Of a stretch of DNA of 64,000 bases, positions 42,074 to 51,473 are shown piece by piece. A model generated the notes under the pieces. It was not told the DNA's origin and did not search any database. It worked only from the letters and a program-made list of their open reading frames with translations. The first letter of the stretch is position 1; every line of letters begins with the position of its first letter. The translations under genes were made by a program, and so were the position numbers. Location of the stretch: positions 1-64,000 of the forward strand of contig NZ_KB903361.1 of the NCBI RefSeq assembly GCF_000379665.1, in the 5' to 3' direction. Source of the DNA: Butyricimonas synergistica DSM 23225. GTDB taxonomy: Bacteria > Bacteroidota > Bacteroidia > Bacteroidales > Marinifilaceae.

Positions 42074-42113
42074 GGGCGAACAGTAGGCGATAAACGGGCG
42101 AACAGTAGGCGAT
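42074..42113 (+). repeat. 18-bp direct repeat in the gap before the TldD-like genes
   Basis: GGGCGAACAGTAGGCGAT occurs twice (42074-42091 and 42096-42113), 22 bp apart, roughly two helical turns. It lies in the 364-bp gap 41925-42288, which shows no gene and no consensus promoter. Confidence 0.6.
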
Positions 42114-42288
42114 GCCTGTAGAAACCCGCCTAATAGCCACTCAAAACTCACCCAAAAAGCCAGCTCATCCCGGGAAATAGGGCTACTAATGTACAGATAT
42201 AACTTTTTTATCCTATTCCCGCGCAAGTTTTATCTCTCCCGGTTGTCCAAACCCGTGACGAAAAGAGAAAAAACTAACAACATAAACC

Positions 42289-43974
42289 ATGAGAAGAACC
42301 AGTTTCATTATTTTAGGGATACTATCCATCCTTCTGATTCCCTCCCTGTCCGGTGCACAGGACAAGTTCACGGATTTTCTGAGAAAAGAACTACACGCCC
42401 AAATGGACGAGCTGAAAAAGCAAGAATTTCCCCCGTACTACATGAACTACCGGGTGGTAGACGAACAGTATGCCCGGGTGGTCACCTCCTTCGGGGTACT
42501 GACCGCAAAAGAGAATAACCGGGAACGCACGCTGGTACCACAAATCAGAATCGGTAGTCCCGAGTTTGACAACTTCAAGATCAAGCAGATGGGAACCTCC
42601 ATTTCCCGTTTCCACGGACCGTCATACGCCGTGCTTCCCACGGACGAGGACGGCGAGAACGCCACACGGCAAGCCATTTGGCACGAGGTAAACAATCGTT
42701 ACAAGTTCGCCATCGACGCCTACCAGACGGCAAGAGCCGAAACCACGATCAACGTGGCGGAAGAGGACAAGGCTCCCTGTTTCTCCGGGGCTCCCGCGGA
42801 AAAATACTACGAGGCTCCGCTTCCCGCCGACCGGACGACCGTAGACCTCGACGCGTGGGAAAAGCGACTGAAAGAAATCTCGGCAGTATTCAAGAAACAT
42901 CCCAAGATATTGCGAGGGGACGCATCCTTCCGCTACACGGTGAAACGCATCTACGTGCTGAACACCGAAGGCACGGAAGTCGTGCAGAACCTCACGTATG
43001 CCCGCATCATGGTGCAGGGCGCCACGAAAGCGGACGACGGCATGGAATTGCCACTCGTGCTTTCCTATTTCGCCCATACACCGGAGGGACTCCCCTCGAA
43101 CGAGCGGATCGTGAAGGATGCCAACACGATGGCGGACAAACTGATCGCCTTGCGGGACGCCCCGATCGTCGATCCCTACACGGGACCCGCCATCCTGTCG
43201 GGCAGTGCCAGCGGGGTATTCTTCCACGAGATATTCGGTCACCGCATCGAGGGACAACGTATGAAAAGCGACAAGGACGCCCAGACATTCAAGAAAATGG
43301 TAGGCGAATACGTGTTGCCCGCCCACCTGCAAGTATTCTCCGACCCGACACTCAAGAACTACGCCGCGCAGGACATGAACGGCTATTACAAATATGACGA
43401 CCAGGGCGTGAAAGCGGAAAGAGTGGACGTCGTGATCGACGGCAAGCTAAATGACTTCCTGATGACCCGGACGCCCCTCGACGCGCATCCCCGCAGTAAC
43501 GGGCACGCCCGTGCCGACATCGGGTACGATCCCGTGTCGCGGCAATCCAACCTTGTGGTAGAGTGTTCCGACCCAAAGACAGAAGAAGAACTGCGCCAAT
43601 TGCTGGTTGCCGAGATCAAGAAACAAGGCAAAGACCGGGGCTATTTCTTCAAAAGCGTGACAGGAGGCTTCACGATGACCAACCGTCGCGGGGCAAACGC
43701 CTTCAACGTCACGCCCCTCGAGGTTTACGAGGTATATGCCGACGGTCGCCCCGACAAGCTGGTGCGGGGAGTAGACCTCATCGGGACGCCCCTCTCCATG
43801 TTCTCGAACATCATTCACGCCGGCAAAGTACCCGAGATATTTACCGGGACGTGCGGGGCTGAATCGGGAGGAATCCCGGTGACAGCCACCTCTCCGACTA
43901 TTCTCGTCCAAAAAGTAGAAATGCAGCGCAAGGCGAAAGCCTCCGACCTGCCCCCTATTCTGGAGAAACCATGA
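42289..43974 (+). CDS. exported TldD-like metalloprotease
   Basis: 561 residues with a signal peptide (IILGILSILLIPSLSGAQ). Its N-terminal domain is that of TldD/PmbA proteins. The catalytic helix carries HEIFGH at residues 313-318, with EGQRM next, matching the HExxxH zinc motif of TldD. The C-terminal barrel half has RSNGHARADIG and GGFTMTNRRGANAFNVTP. Cytosolic TldD with TldE degrades unfolded peptides and matures microcin B17. Here the protein is exported, an uncommon placement, and the next gene encodes a TldE-like partner, so a periplasmic TldDE-type protease is likely. Confidence 0.9.
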   Translation: MRRTSFIILGILSILLIPSLSGAQDKFTDFLRKELHAQMDELKKQEFPPYYMNYRVVDEQYARVVTSFGVLTAKENNRERTLVPQIRIGSPEFDNFKIKQMGTSISRFHGPSYAVLPTDEDGENATRQAIWHEVNNRYKFAIDAYQTARAETTINVAEEDKAPCFSGAPAEKYYEAPLPADRTTVDLDAWEKRLKEISAVFKKHPKILRGDASFRYTVKRIYVLNTEGTEVVQNLTYARIMVQGATKADDGMELPLVLSYFAHTPEGLPSNERIVKDANTMADKLIALRDAPIVDPYTGPAILSGSASGVFFHEIFGHRIEGQRMKSDKDAQTFKKMVGEYVLPAHLQVFSDPTLKNYAAQDMNGYYKYDDQGVKAERVDVVIDGKLNDFLMTRTPLDAHPRSNGHARADIGYDPVSRQSNLVVECSDPKTEEELRQLLVAEIKKQGKDRGYFFKSVTGGFTMTNRRGANAFNVTPLEVYEVYADGRPDKLVRGVDLIGTPLSMFSNIIHAGKVPEIFTGTCGAESGGIPVTATSPTILVQKVEMQRKAKASDLPPILEKP

Positions 43975-44010
43975 GAATAACCGAAGTACAAACCTTTAAC
44001 CCTTGATGAC

Positions 44011-45690
44011 ATGAAAAGATTTATCCTCTATATAGTATTCCTCTTCCTTCTCGGAAGCCTATCCCCCGTGTCCGCCCAGACGGACAAAGACAACGTTATC
44101 ATCAAAGCCATGCAAGACGAGTTGCGGCGCAACATGGAACAACTGAGCCTGCCCAAGGTGCAGAAACCGTTCTTTATCTCGTACGCTACCGAGGCATCCC
44201 ATCACTTCGAGATCACGGCAACCCTGGGCGCCATCACACGATCGACCGAGAAACCGAACCAGCTGGTAGGTTCCGTCAAACTACTGCTGGGCGACTACAA
44301 GGAAAACAGCGACAGCCGTTACCTCGGCAGGCATACCCGGGTAATCCTGTCCATGGAACCGGATTACGACCTGCTCCGCCAAGATTACTGGCTCGCCACG
44401 GACTACGCCTACAAGAATGCCTCCCGCGAATGGATTACCAAACGAAGTATGCAGAAACGGAACGTGCAGACGGACGAAGAAACCCGACTCCCCGACCTCG
44501 TGCAGATAGAAGCCCGGGAAAAGATCATCACGCCCCAAGTGCCGTTCGTTTATAACCGGGAACAGTGGGAAGACAACCTGCGGGTGTTATCGGCAATCTT
44601 CGCCTCCTACCCGGAACTGTATAACTCTTCCGTGCAACTGTCGGGTACAGACATGGAAGTGTACCTTACGACCTCCGAGGGCAGCGTGGTAAAACAGCCC
44701 GTACGCGTCGTGACCCTTCATGCCGAAGCCACTACCCGCACGGAAGACGGTATGCAAATCAAAGATGCCCTCGGAATCACGGCTCGCGTACCGGAAGAAT
44801 TGCCGTCGCTGGCAGAATTGAAAAACAGAATCGAGAACTTCGCCGAACAACTCACCGCACTGAAAAAGGCGGAAACCATCGACCCGTATTACTGCGGTCC
44901 CGTCCTGTTCGAGGGAAGTGCCGCTGCCTCTATCCTGCGGGAGAACCTGCTGAGCCAAGAAGGACTGTTCGCCTACCGCACCCCGCAAGATCCCCGCACG
45001 GCATCGCAATACAAAGTGAACTCCATCGCACCCCGCATGGGTCTGAAGATCATCGACAACCGGCTGACCGTCAAGAATTACAGCACGCTGGGTAAATACA
45101 ACAACACCCCACTGCACGGAGCCTACGAGATCGACGCCGAGGGAGTAGTCCCGCCACAGGAAGTCACGCTGGTAGAGAACGGCATCCTGAAAAATCTGCT
45201 GAACGGGAGAGTTCCCACGCTGAATTGCGAGAACACGACCGGAAGTTCGAGGTATATCGTTTCTGCCCGGGAGATAGCGTACAAGACAGCCCCCGGCACC
45301 ATCCACGTGTCGGCGAGGAACGCGGTGAAACCGGAAACACTGAAAAAGAACCTGCTGAAAATAGCCAAATCGGAAGGCTTGCCGCACGCCTACATCGTAC
45401 GCAAGATTGCCGGGAACGCCACCCGTATCTATAAGGTAAGCGTAAAAGACGGCAGCGAAACCCTCGTGCGCACAGGAGAGATCATGCCGATCACGCTGTC
45501 GCACCTGAGAAGATTGAGCGCTATTTCCAACAAAGAAAACGTGGCAAATTACCTGCTGGACGGGGAAGTGATGTCGTCCATTATCTACCCGTCTGCCCTG
45601 TTGCTGGAAGACATTGAAATCAAAAAAGCGGAAGTAAAGAAAGAAAGCGAGCCGGCACTCCGGTTCCCGTTAACAATTTATTTTGAATAA
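44011..45690 (+). CDS. exported TldE/PmbA-like partner without the zinc motif
   Basis: 559 residues with a signal peptide (YIVFLFLLGSLSPVSAQ). Overall length and domain order match the preceding TldD-like protein, including the NLTEEGVVPPQ-like C-terminal half (here IDAEGVVPPQEVTLVENG). At the position of HEIFGH it reads FEGSAAASILRENLLSQEG, with no HExxxH, as in TldE/PmbA, the non-catalytic partner. The two genes are 36 nt apart and must be co-expressed to form a heterodimer. The substrate is unknown. Confidence 0.88.
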   Translation: MKRFILYIVFLFLLGSLSPVSAQTDKDNVIIKAMQDELRRNMEQLSLPKVQKPFFISYATEASHHFEITATLGAITRSTEKPNQLVGSVKLLLGDYKENSDSRYLGRHTRVILSMEPDYDLLRQDYWLATDYAYKNASREWITKRSMQKRNVQTDEETRLPDLVQIEAREKIITPQVPFVYNREQWEDNLRVLSAIFASYPELYNSSVQLSGTDMEVYLTTSEGSVVKQPVRVVTLHAEATTRTEDGMQIKDALGITARVPEELPSLAELKNRIENFAEQLTALKKAETIDPYYCGPVLFEGSAAASILRENLLSQEGLFAYRTPQDPRTASQYKVNSIAPRMGLKIIDNRLTVKNYSTLGKYNNTPLHGAYEIDAEGVVPPQEVTLVENGILKNLLNGRVPTLNCENTTGSSRYIVSAREIAYKTAPGTIHVSARNAVKPETLKKNLLKIAKSEGLPHAYIVRKIAGNATRIYKVSVKDGSETLVRTGEIMPITLSHLRRLSAISNKENVANYLLDGEVMSSIIYPSALLLEDIEIKKAEVKKESEPALRFPLTIYFE

Positions 45691-45696
45691 TTCTAT

Positions 45697-45704
45697 TATA
45701 TTTG
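45697..45704 (+). promoter_or_regulatory. -7 element before the second ECF sigma gene
   Basis: TATATTTG lies 128 nt upstream of the sigma start codon. The nearest TTTG (45682-45685) is only 11 bp away, so a typical -33 box is absent. A small hairpin TATCGC-GTTTG-GCGATA (45780-45796) sits in the resulting leader. Confidence 0.4.
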
Positions 45705-45832
45705 CATCGTATCGATTCATCAACATTCTAATATACAAAACAATACAAGAAACAGTCGTGTAGCTGTAAAGACTAAAAATATCGCGTTTGGCGATACCAT
45801 CGATTGACTGTTTTTTGACCCGGAAGTTGTGC

Positions 45833-46390
45833 ATGTGTGAGAAATTGAGAATAAAAGCTATCCTTGAAGGCGACCAACGAGCCTTCAAGGATTTGGTAGA
45901 CGATTATAAAGTGATCGTCGTCAACACTTGTTACGCTTTTGTTCACGACAAGGAAGAAGCCGAAGACCTCGCACAAGAAGTATTCATACAAGTGTACGAA
46001 TCCCTCGACAAATTCCGGGGAGAATGCAAACTCTCCACGTGGTTGTACCGCATAGCCGTCAACAAAGCCATCAATTACAAGAAATCCGTCCGGTACAGGA
46101 TGAAAAGGATACGCCTCGAGGGGGACTCCTCCATCTCCATCGCCTCGAAAGACGATCTGGCACAAGAGAAAATAGAGAAAGAAGAAATCATATCACATCT
46201 CCACCAGGCGATCAAGAACCTGCCCGAAAGGCAGCGGATCGCCTTGGTTTTAAATAAATATGAAGAACGCCCCTACAAGGAAGTAGCGGAAATTATGGGC
46301 ATCTCCCTCGCTTCCGTCGAATCCCTCCTGTTCCGGGCAAAAAGCTATTTGGAAAAATATTTCAGTAACTATAAAAACGATTTGACATGA
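45833..46390 (+). CDS. ECF sigma factor (RpoE-like) of the putative metal-sensing set
   Basis: 185 residues from the ATG at 45833; upstream codons in frame lack a start other than TTG. Region 2 has GDQRAFKDLVDDYKVIVVNT, DKEEAEDLAQEVFIQVYESL and the -10 recognition helix CKLSTWLYRIAVNKAINYKK. Region 4 has LPERQRIALVLNKYEERPYK and GISLASVESLLFRAK. The stop overlaps the next start (ATGA). With the next two genes it reproduces the sizes of CnrH, CnrX and CnrY. It probably drives the downstream TonB-receptor operon. Confidence 0.92.
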   Translation: MCEKLRIKAILEGDQRAFKDLVDDYKVIVVNTCYAFVHDKEEAEDLAQEVFIQVYESLDKFRGECKLSTWLYRIAVNKAINYKKSVRYRMKRIRLEGDSSISIASKDDLAQEKIEKEEIISHLHQAIKNLPERQRIALVLNKYEERPYKEVAEIMGISLASVESLLFRAKSYLEKYFSNYKNDLT

Positions 46391-46977
46391 CAACGGGTAG
46401 CAAGAACAAGTTATTTTACTGGTTTAATATCATCTTTCTGATGGTAAATACCGCTCTTCTGGTTTTCTTGTGGCAAAACACGAGCCGGGAACAACCGGCA
46501 GAGAACACGAGCCAAGAATTGAACATGGAATTTTTAAGAGAAGAACTCGAGTTGACGGACGAGCAATACGCCCAACTCATGGAACTGGACCAACAAGTGC
46601 TCAAAAGGCACGAAACCGTTCTGAAACTGCTTTGCCAGAACCGCTACCGGCTACTACACGAACTGGCAAAACCCGAACCCTCCATGGAAGAACTGACCAA
46701 CACGGCGAGGTCGGTCGGGTTCCTGCACCGGGCGTTGAAAAAGCAGACCATATACCACCTGCTGAACGTGAAAAAAATCTGTACCCCGGAACAGTCCAAG
46801 AAACTGAACAAGATATTTATCGACATTCTGGAGATCGACAAACACTGCTCAGAGTGCAAAACCAAATGCAGCAAAAGCGAGAAAAAGGAAAAATGCCGAC
46901 GCTGCACGAAAGCCTATACTTACGACAACCAAGCCGAGGACAGGCTCCGACAGCAAGAAAGAGATTCCCTGCTGTAA
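46387..46977 (+). CDS. membrane-anchored Spy/CpxP-like protein with Cys-rich tail (sensor candidate)
   Basis: 196 residues. One N-terminal membrane anchor (LFYWFNIIFLMVNTALLVFL, 9-28) is followed by a helical periplasmic domain. ELTDEQYAQLMELDQQVL near 55-72 matches the LTxxQ helix of the Spy/CpxP/CnrX class. A second helix pair around CTPEQSKKLNKIF is similar. Near the end CSECKTKC and CRRCTKAY bring six cysteines in about 25 residues, a plausible metal site not present in CpxP. Translationally coupled to the sigma gene. It is best read as a periplasmic metal or envelope-stress sensor controlling that sigma factor. Confidence 0.75.
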   Translation: MTTGSKNKLFYWFNIIFLMVNTALLVFLWQNTSREQPAENTSQELNMEFLREELELTDEQYAQLMELDQQVLKRHETVLKLLCQNRYRLLHELAKPEPSMEELTNTARSVGFLHRALKKQTIYHLLNVKKICTPEQSKKLNKIFIDILEIDKHCSECKTKCSKSEKKEKCRRCTKAYTYDNQAEDRLRQQERDSLL

Positions 46978-47050
46978 AAAAAACGAATACCCCGCGCAAG
47001 TAATCTTGCCACCCGTTGTCTAAACAAACAAATACCTAATATCAAGCGTC

Positions 47051-47338
47051 ATGAAGTGGGAAAATGCAATTCAAAAAGATAGAGTCAGGACGGTATCGCC
47101 CGATTTCACGGATCAGGTGATCGCCTGCCTTTCCAAACTGCGCGTACACGAGTTTCAGTTCAAGAAACGTTACCTCGGGATGAGCGTGGCAGCCGGCATC
47201 ATTATGGGGATGATTATGCTCGGGTTGCAACATTACGTGGAGCACACGCAGAGCCGTGACTCGATGCTCAAAGAATGGATCGGGCAATACCATCTCGACG
47301 ACATGAACCTGGAGAAAATGGACATCAATCTGTTTTGA
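47051..47338 (+). CDS. 95-residue single-pass membrane protein, anti-sigma candidate
   Basis: 95 residues. A cytoplasmic N-terminal part of about 40 residues (DRVRTVSPDFTDQVIACLSK) is followed by one membrane segment (LGMSVAAGIIMGMIMLGLQ) near 43-61 and a short periplasmic tail. This is the topology and length of CnrY-type anti-sigma factors, in which the N-terminal helix grips the sigma factor and the tail touches the CnrX sensor. No sequence family is recognised, so the role is inferred from position and topology. Confidence 0.6.
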   Translation: MKWENAIQKDRVRTVSPDFTDQVIACLSKLRVHEFQFKKRYLGMSVAAGIIMGMIMLGLQHYVEHTQSRDSMLKEWIGQYHLDDMNLEKMDINLF

Positions 47339-47379
47339 CGAATACCTAATACCAACTTAACCTACAAACACAATTAACT

Positions 47380-50226
47380 ATGAGTCTTTATCGTTTCATT
47401 TTTCTATGCTTGTGCATTTTTATCACAAGTCAACTTCCTGTAACTGCACAGGAAGCGGAAAAAAAGGTAAAATTCGAGGGTACTATCCTTGATTCCAAAA
47501 CCGGAGAAACCCTCCCGGTCGTGGTAGTCCATATCAAAGAACTGAATATGTGGACGACCTCGAACCTCGAAGGCGTATTTACTTTCAAAAATATCAAACC
47601 GGGGACATACACCGTCACCGCCTCGTGCCTCGGGTACAAGGACTACGAGATGAGAATGGTACTCACGAAAGACGTGTTGAACTACAAACTACGGCTGGAA
47701 GAAGAATCGCTCGCCATCAACGAGGTGACAGTGACCGCCAAATCGGGAGGGAAACTGAATAGTTCCTACTCGATCAACAAAACGGCTATCGACCACTTGC
47801 AGGCGACCAGCCTCACCGACATCATGCAGCTGCTCCCCGGAGTGCTGACCTTCAACCCGTCGTTGACAAAGATCAACCAAATCACCATCCGTGACTTACC
47901 CCCTATCACGAACGGAACGGCTGTCCCGAACACGACCAACGCACTGGGAACCGCCATCATCATCGACGGGGCACAACTCTCGAATGACGCCAATATGCAG
48001 ACTCGCTCATCGGACAACAACGCTTTCTCCACGAGCAGCGAGGGAGGTATCGACACCCGTCAGATACCGATCAACAACGTCGAGTCGATAGAAGTCATCA
48101 GCGGGGTCGCTTCCGCCGAATACGGGGACTTAACCTCCGGAGCCGTTATCGTGAAGACGAGAGCGGGACAGGCACCCCTCGAAGTCGGGTTCAAAACCGA
48201 CCCGAACATCAAACAGGTGAGCGCCACGAAAGGATTCGCCCTCGGGGAGAACAAAGGATTCTTCAACGCCAACATGGACTACTCCTACTCCAACAAAGAC
48301 AACCGCTCGCCCTCCACGACCTTCAACCGGATCACGCTGGGGCTGGGCTATTCCAACACCTTCAACAAAGACCGGACACCGCTTAGCTTCAACGCCAAGT
48401 TCAACGGTCACATGACCCTCGACAAGCAGAAAGAAGATCCCGACATGAAACAAGATCGGTTGTACAAAGCCGAGGACAAACAGGCAAGCCTGAACCTCTA
48501 CGGGAACTGGATGCTGAACAAGGCATGGATCACGAACCTGAAATACACGTTAGCCGGGTCATACGGCAAACAATACAACTACGAGAAGAAATGGAACTCC
48601 GGGAGTATGCAACCGACCACGTCGGCAACCGAAACTGGTCCCAATGTAGGGACATTCCTCCCGGCACAATACTTCAGCACGTTCTGGGTTGAAGGAAAGC
48701 CTTACAGCGCCCAAGCCAAAGTGGTAGCCAACCTGTCCGGCAAATACGGCTCTCTCTACAACAGTGCCCTGATCGGTGCCGAATGGAAAGTAAAAGGCAA
48801 TGAAGGCGACGGGAAACAATACGGGCAATACCAACCCGCTTCGGGGTTACGTCCCCGCTCGTTCAAAGACATTCCCGCCATCCACGAGTATTCCTTCTTC
48901 GCGGAGAACAAATTGACCATCCCCCTGAGTAAACAACAATTCTTTGAACTCTCCACCGGGGTTCGCCTGTCCAATATCAGCACGGACGCCGCGGACTATG
49001 ACATCATGGTCGATCCCCGTTTCAACGCCCGGGTAGTACTCTACGACCAGAAATGGAAAAAAGGCGGCTTGCAACACCTGAGTGTACGGGGAGGATGGGG
49101 TATACAGCACAAGATGCCTACCATGTACTACCTGTACCCCGACCCGAGATACACGGACAGAATCGCTTTCCAGTATATAAACGGCGACACAACGCTCGCG
49201 GTGTATCACACGCAGGTCACCCCGACGGACAATCCCGACTTGAAAACCCCGGTCAGCACCAACATGGAATTCGGTGTGGACGTCAACCTCTACGGGATAC
49301 GGGCAAACATAGCGTACTACCGCGAGAACCTGAAAGACGCGTTCAGCACCAGCAAACAAGTGATTCCGTTCCATTGGACACGACACAAAGACCTGAACAT
49401 CGTGACCAAACCGGAATACATCAACGGGGAAATCGTCTATGACGACGGCAAAATAGCGGAATCATACCAGGACTCCATATTCATCTCCTACGACAGTCCC
49501 AGCAACGGCAACCGCATCAAGAAATGGGGTGTGGAATACACCCTCGACTTTGGGATGATACCCGCTATACGGACTTCTTTGATCGCTACCGGGGCTTACC
49601 GCTACGAGAAGCGGACAGACCAAAGCCCGCTTATGCGTGACAAGTCGACCACCTCTTACGCCTACGCCGGTATCTATGCCGGAACGGACAACGGTGTCGA
49701 CAACGGAAGAACAGCCCAACGTTTCAACACGAATTTCCAAATCATCACGCACATCCCCAAACTGCGGTTCATCATAAGCCTCACCACGCAATGCGTGTGG
49801 GTAGACAACAGTAAACGTACCTTCAGTTACAACGGGAAGAACATGATCTACATGAAAGACGAGGCAGGCAACATCGTCCCCGGCAACCCGAACAAGGATT
49901 CGCAACATAACAAGTACATCAACCCGACCCATTACATGGATCTCGCGGGTAATGTCTATACCTTCACGGACGAACACGCCAAGATGCCCGAGTTCCAAAA
50001 CCTGATCCTTAGCTCCAAGCCGAAATTCTTGTTGCAGGACAACCTGGATCCTTACTTCATGATGAACTTACACTTGACGAAAGAGATCGGGAAGAAAACA
50101 ACATTCTCGTTCTACGTGAACAACTTGACGAACTCGTCCCCGAAACGCTACTTCCGTTCCACGGGACAACACCAAAAAATGAACTCCGACATCAGCTTCG
50201 GCGCGGAACTCAAGTTAAAATTCTAA
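47380..50226 (+). CDS. TonB-dependent outer-membrane receptor with carboxypeptidase-like N-domain
   Basis: 948 residues. A signal peptide ends near residue 24. The CarboxypepD_reg-like domain (KFEGTILDSKTGETLPVVVV, then GVFTFKNIKPGTYTVTASCL) fills 29-110. The plug follows with LTDIMQLLPGVLTFNP and VESIEVISGVASAEYGDLTS, then a 22-strand-type barrel ending in KLKF. There is no STN domain, so it does not signal through FecR, and no SusD partner follows. Such receptors usually import metal chelates, haem or vitamins. The operon downstream adds a surface lipoprotein, a barrel and an Fe-S membrane protein. Confidence 0.93.
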   Translation: MSLYRFIFLCLCIFITSQLPVTAQEAEKKVKFEGTILDSKTGETLPVVVVHIKELNMWTTSNLEGVFTFKNIKPGTYTVTASCLGYKDYEMRMVLTKDVLNYKLRLEEESLAINEVTVTAKSGGKLNSSYSINKTAIDHLQATSLTDIMQLLPGVLTFNPSLTKINQITIRDLPPITNGTAVPNTTNALGTAIIIDGAQLSNDANMQTRSSDNNAFSTSSEGGIDTRQIPINNVESIEVISGVASAEYGDLTSGAVIVKTRAGQAPLEVGFKTDPNIKQVSATKGFALGENKGFFNANMDYSYSNKDNRSPSTTFNRITLGLGYSNTFNKDRTPLSFNAKFNGHMTLDKQKEDPDMKQDRLYKAEDKQASLNLYGNWMLNKAWITNLKYTLAGSYGKQYNYEKKWNSGSMQPTTSATETGPNVGTFLPAQYFSTFWVEGKPYSAQAKVVANLSGKYGSLYNSALIGAEWKVKGNEGDGKQYGQYQPASGLRPRSFKDIPAIHEYSFFAENKLTIPLSKQQFFELSTGVRLSNISTDAADYDIMVDPRFNARVVLYDQKWKKGGLQHLSVRGGWGIQHKMPTMYYLYPDPRYTDRIAFQYINGDTTLAVYHTQVTPTDNPDLKTPVSTNMEFGVDVNLYGIRANIAYYRENLKDAFSTSKQVIPFHWTRHKDLNIVTKPEYINGEIVYDDGKIAESYQDSIFISYDSPSNGNRIKKWGVEYTLDFGMIPAIRTSLIATGAYRYEKRTDQSPLMRDKSTTSYAYAGIYAGTDNGVDNGRTAQRFNTNFQIITHIPKLRFIISLTTQCVWVDNSKRTFSYNGKNMIYMKDEAGNIVPGNPNKDSQHNKYINPTHYMDLAGNVYTFTDEHAKMPEFQNLILSSKPKFLLQDNLDPYFMMNLHLTKEIGKKTTFSFYVNNLTNSSPKRYFRSTGQHQKMNSDISFGAELKLKF

Positions 50227-50238
50227 ACTCTGAATACC

Positions 50239-51447
50239 ATGAAAAAATACATATACACTCTTTTGGCTCTATTCTTTATGACGAGCTGCCTTAAAGACGA
50301 AAAGATATACACGGGCATTCAAGTCCAACTGGATTTCCCGGAAGAATTTGCCGACATGGACCGGACACCCATCGTGGTAAACCTGCGAAACACGTCGAAC
50401 GGCGTACAATACAAGAGCAACTGTGACGCGAATGGCATCGCCTCGTTCAACGCCGAATACGGCTTCTACGAAGCAAATTTCCAACACAAGCATATCGCGG
50501 ACGATGGGGTCATCCACATCTTTAACGGGCGTTTCGAGAACATCGTCCTTTCCCGCGAAACAGAGGCACAAGCCGCCACACCTTTCCCGATGGAAATTAT
50601 CACGGCGACCACGGCTCAAGTAATTATCAAAGAATTCTATCACTTCGGATGCATCGGCAATGACGGGAAAAATTACACGTACGACACGTACCTGAGCATC
50701 TACAACAACTCGAACAAAGTGGCTTACCTCGATAGTATTTGTATCGGGATGGTAACCCCGATGACCAGTAACTCGCCCAGCAAATTCGTTTACAATAATG
50801 GCGTCCTCATGGATTCAATACCATTAGATCAAATGGCATGGCAATTCCCGGGAACCGGCAAAGACTATCCCCTGCAACCGGGAGAAGAGTGCGTGATCGC
50901 TTACTCGGCAATAAATCACAAGGCACTTCATCCCAATTCCATTGACCTGTCAAAAGCAGATTACGCATTCTGGACAGAGAAATTCGATATGAGTTCCGCC
51001 CAAGTACAGAAACCAGCCATCGGCGTAAAACACCTGGAGTGCATATGGAGGACAAAGGAAAATACCAAAGCATTCCCGATTGCAAATGCCGCTAAAGCAA
51101 TGATCTTATTCAAGATAGAAGGAGTAACCGCCGCCCAATACGTGGCGAACCCCAAAAACATTACTAAAGCACCGGGCGGAACCTCATCATCATTGGATTA
51201 CCTGAGAATACCAAAACAATGGGTTCTCGACGGAATCGAGTGTGTCACCAGCGCCGACAAGAACAACAAACGCCTGGTAACCCGTGTCGACGCCGGATAC
51301 TTCTTCATCGAGGGTGGTGCCGCCGGATGTGGTCTGGCAGCCATCAGGAAAGTCGAGGAAGTCGTGGATGGAAGGATCATTTACCAGGACACGAACAATT
51401 CAACCTTAGACCTGGAAACAACAGTACCTTCCTGGAAAAACAAATGA
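50239..51447 (+). CDS. DUF4876-type surface lipoprotein
   Basis: 402 residues with a lipobox (FFMTSC, Cys17). The N-terminal beta-domain has GIQVQLDFPEEFADMDRTPI, a prealbumin-like pattern with GIASFNAEYGFYEANFQH. The main part with FYHFGCIGNDGKNYTYDTYL and LYNNSNKVAYLDSICIG-like sequence (IYNNSNKVAYLDSICIG) matches DUF4876, a family that accompanies TonB receptors. It begins 12 nt after the receptor stop. It is probably the surface partner that binds the ligand or caps the receptor. Confidence 0.85.
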   Translation: MKKYIYTLLALFFMTSCLKDEKIYTGIQVQLDFPEEFADMDRTPIVVNLRNTSNGVQYKSNCDANGIASFNAEYGFYEANFQHKHIADDGVIHIFNGRFENIVLSRETEAQAATPFPMEIITATTAQVIIKEFYHFGCIGNDGKNYTYDTYLSIYNNSNKVAYLDSICIGMVTPMTSNSPSKFVYNNGVLMDSIPLDQMAWQFPGTGKDYPLQPGEECVIAYSAINHKALHPNSIDLSKADYAFWTEKFDMSSAQVQKPAIGVKHLECIWRTKENTKAFPIANAAKAMILFKIEGVTAAQYVANPKNITKAPGGTSSSLDYLRIPKQWVLDGIECVTSADKNNKRLVTRVDAGYFFIEGGAAGCGLAAIRKVEEVVDGRIIYQDTNNSTLDLETTVPSWKNK

Positions 51448-51473
51448 GGTCATAACCCTAAAACGCAAGTATT

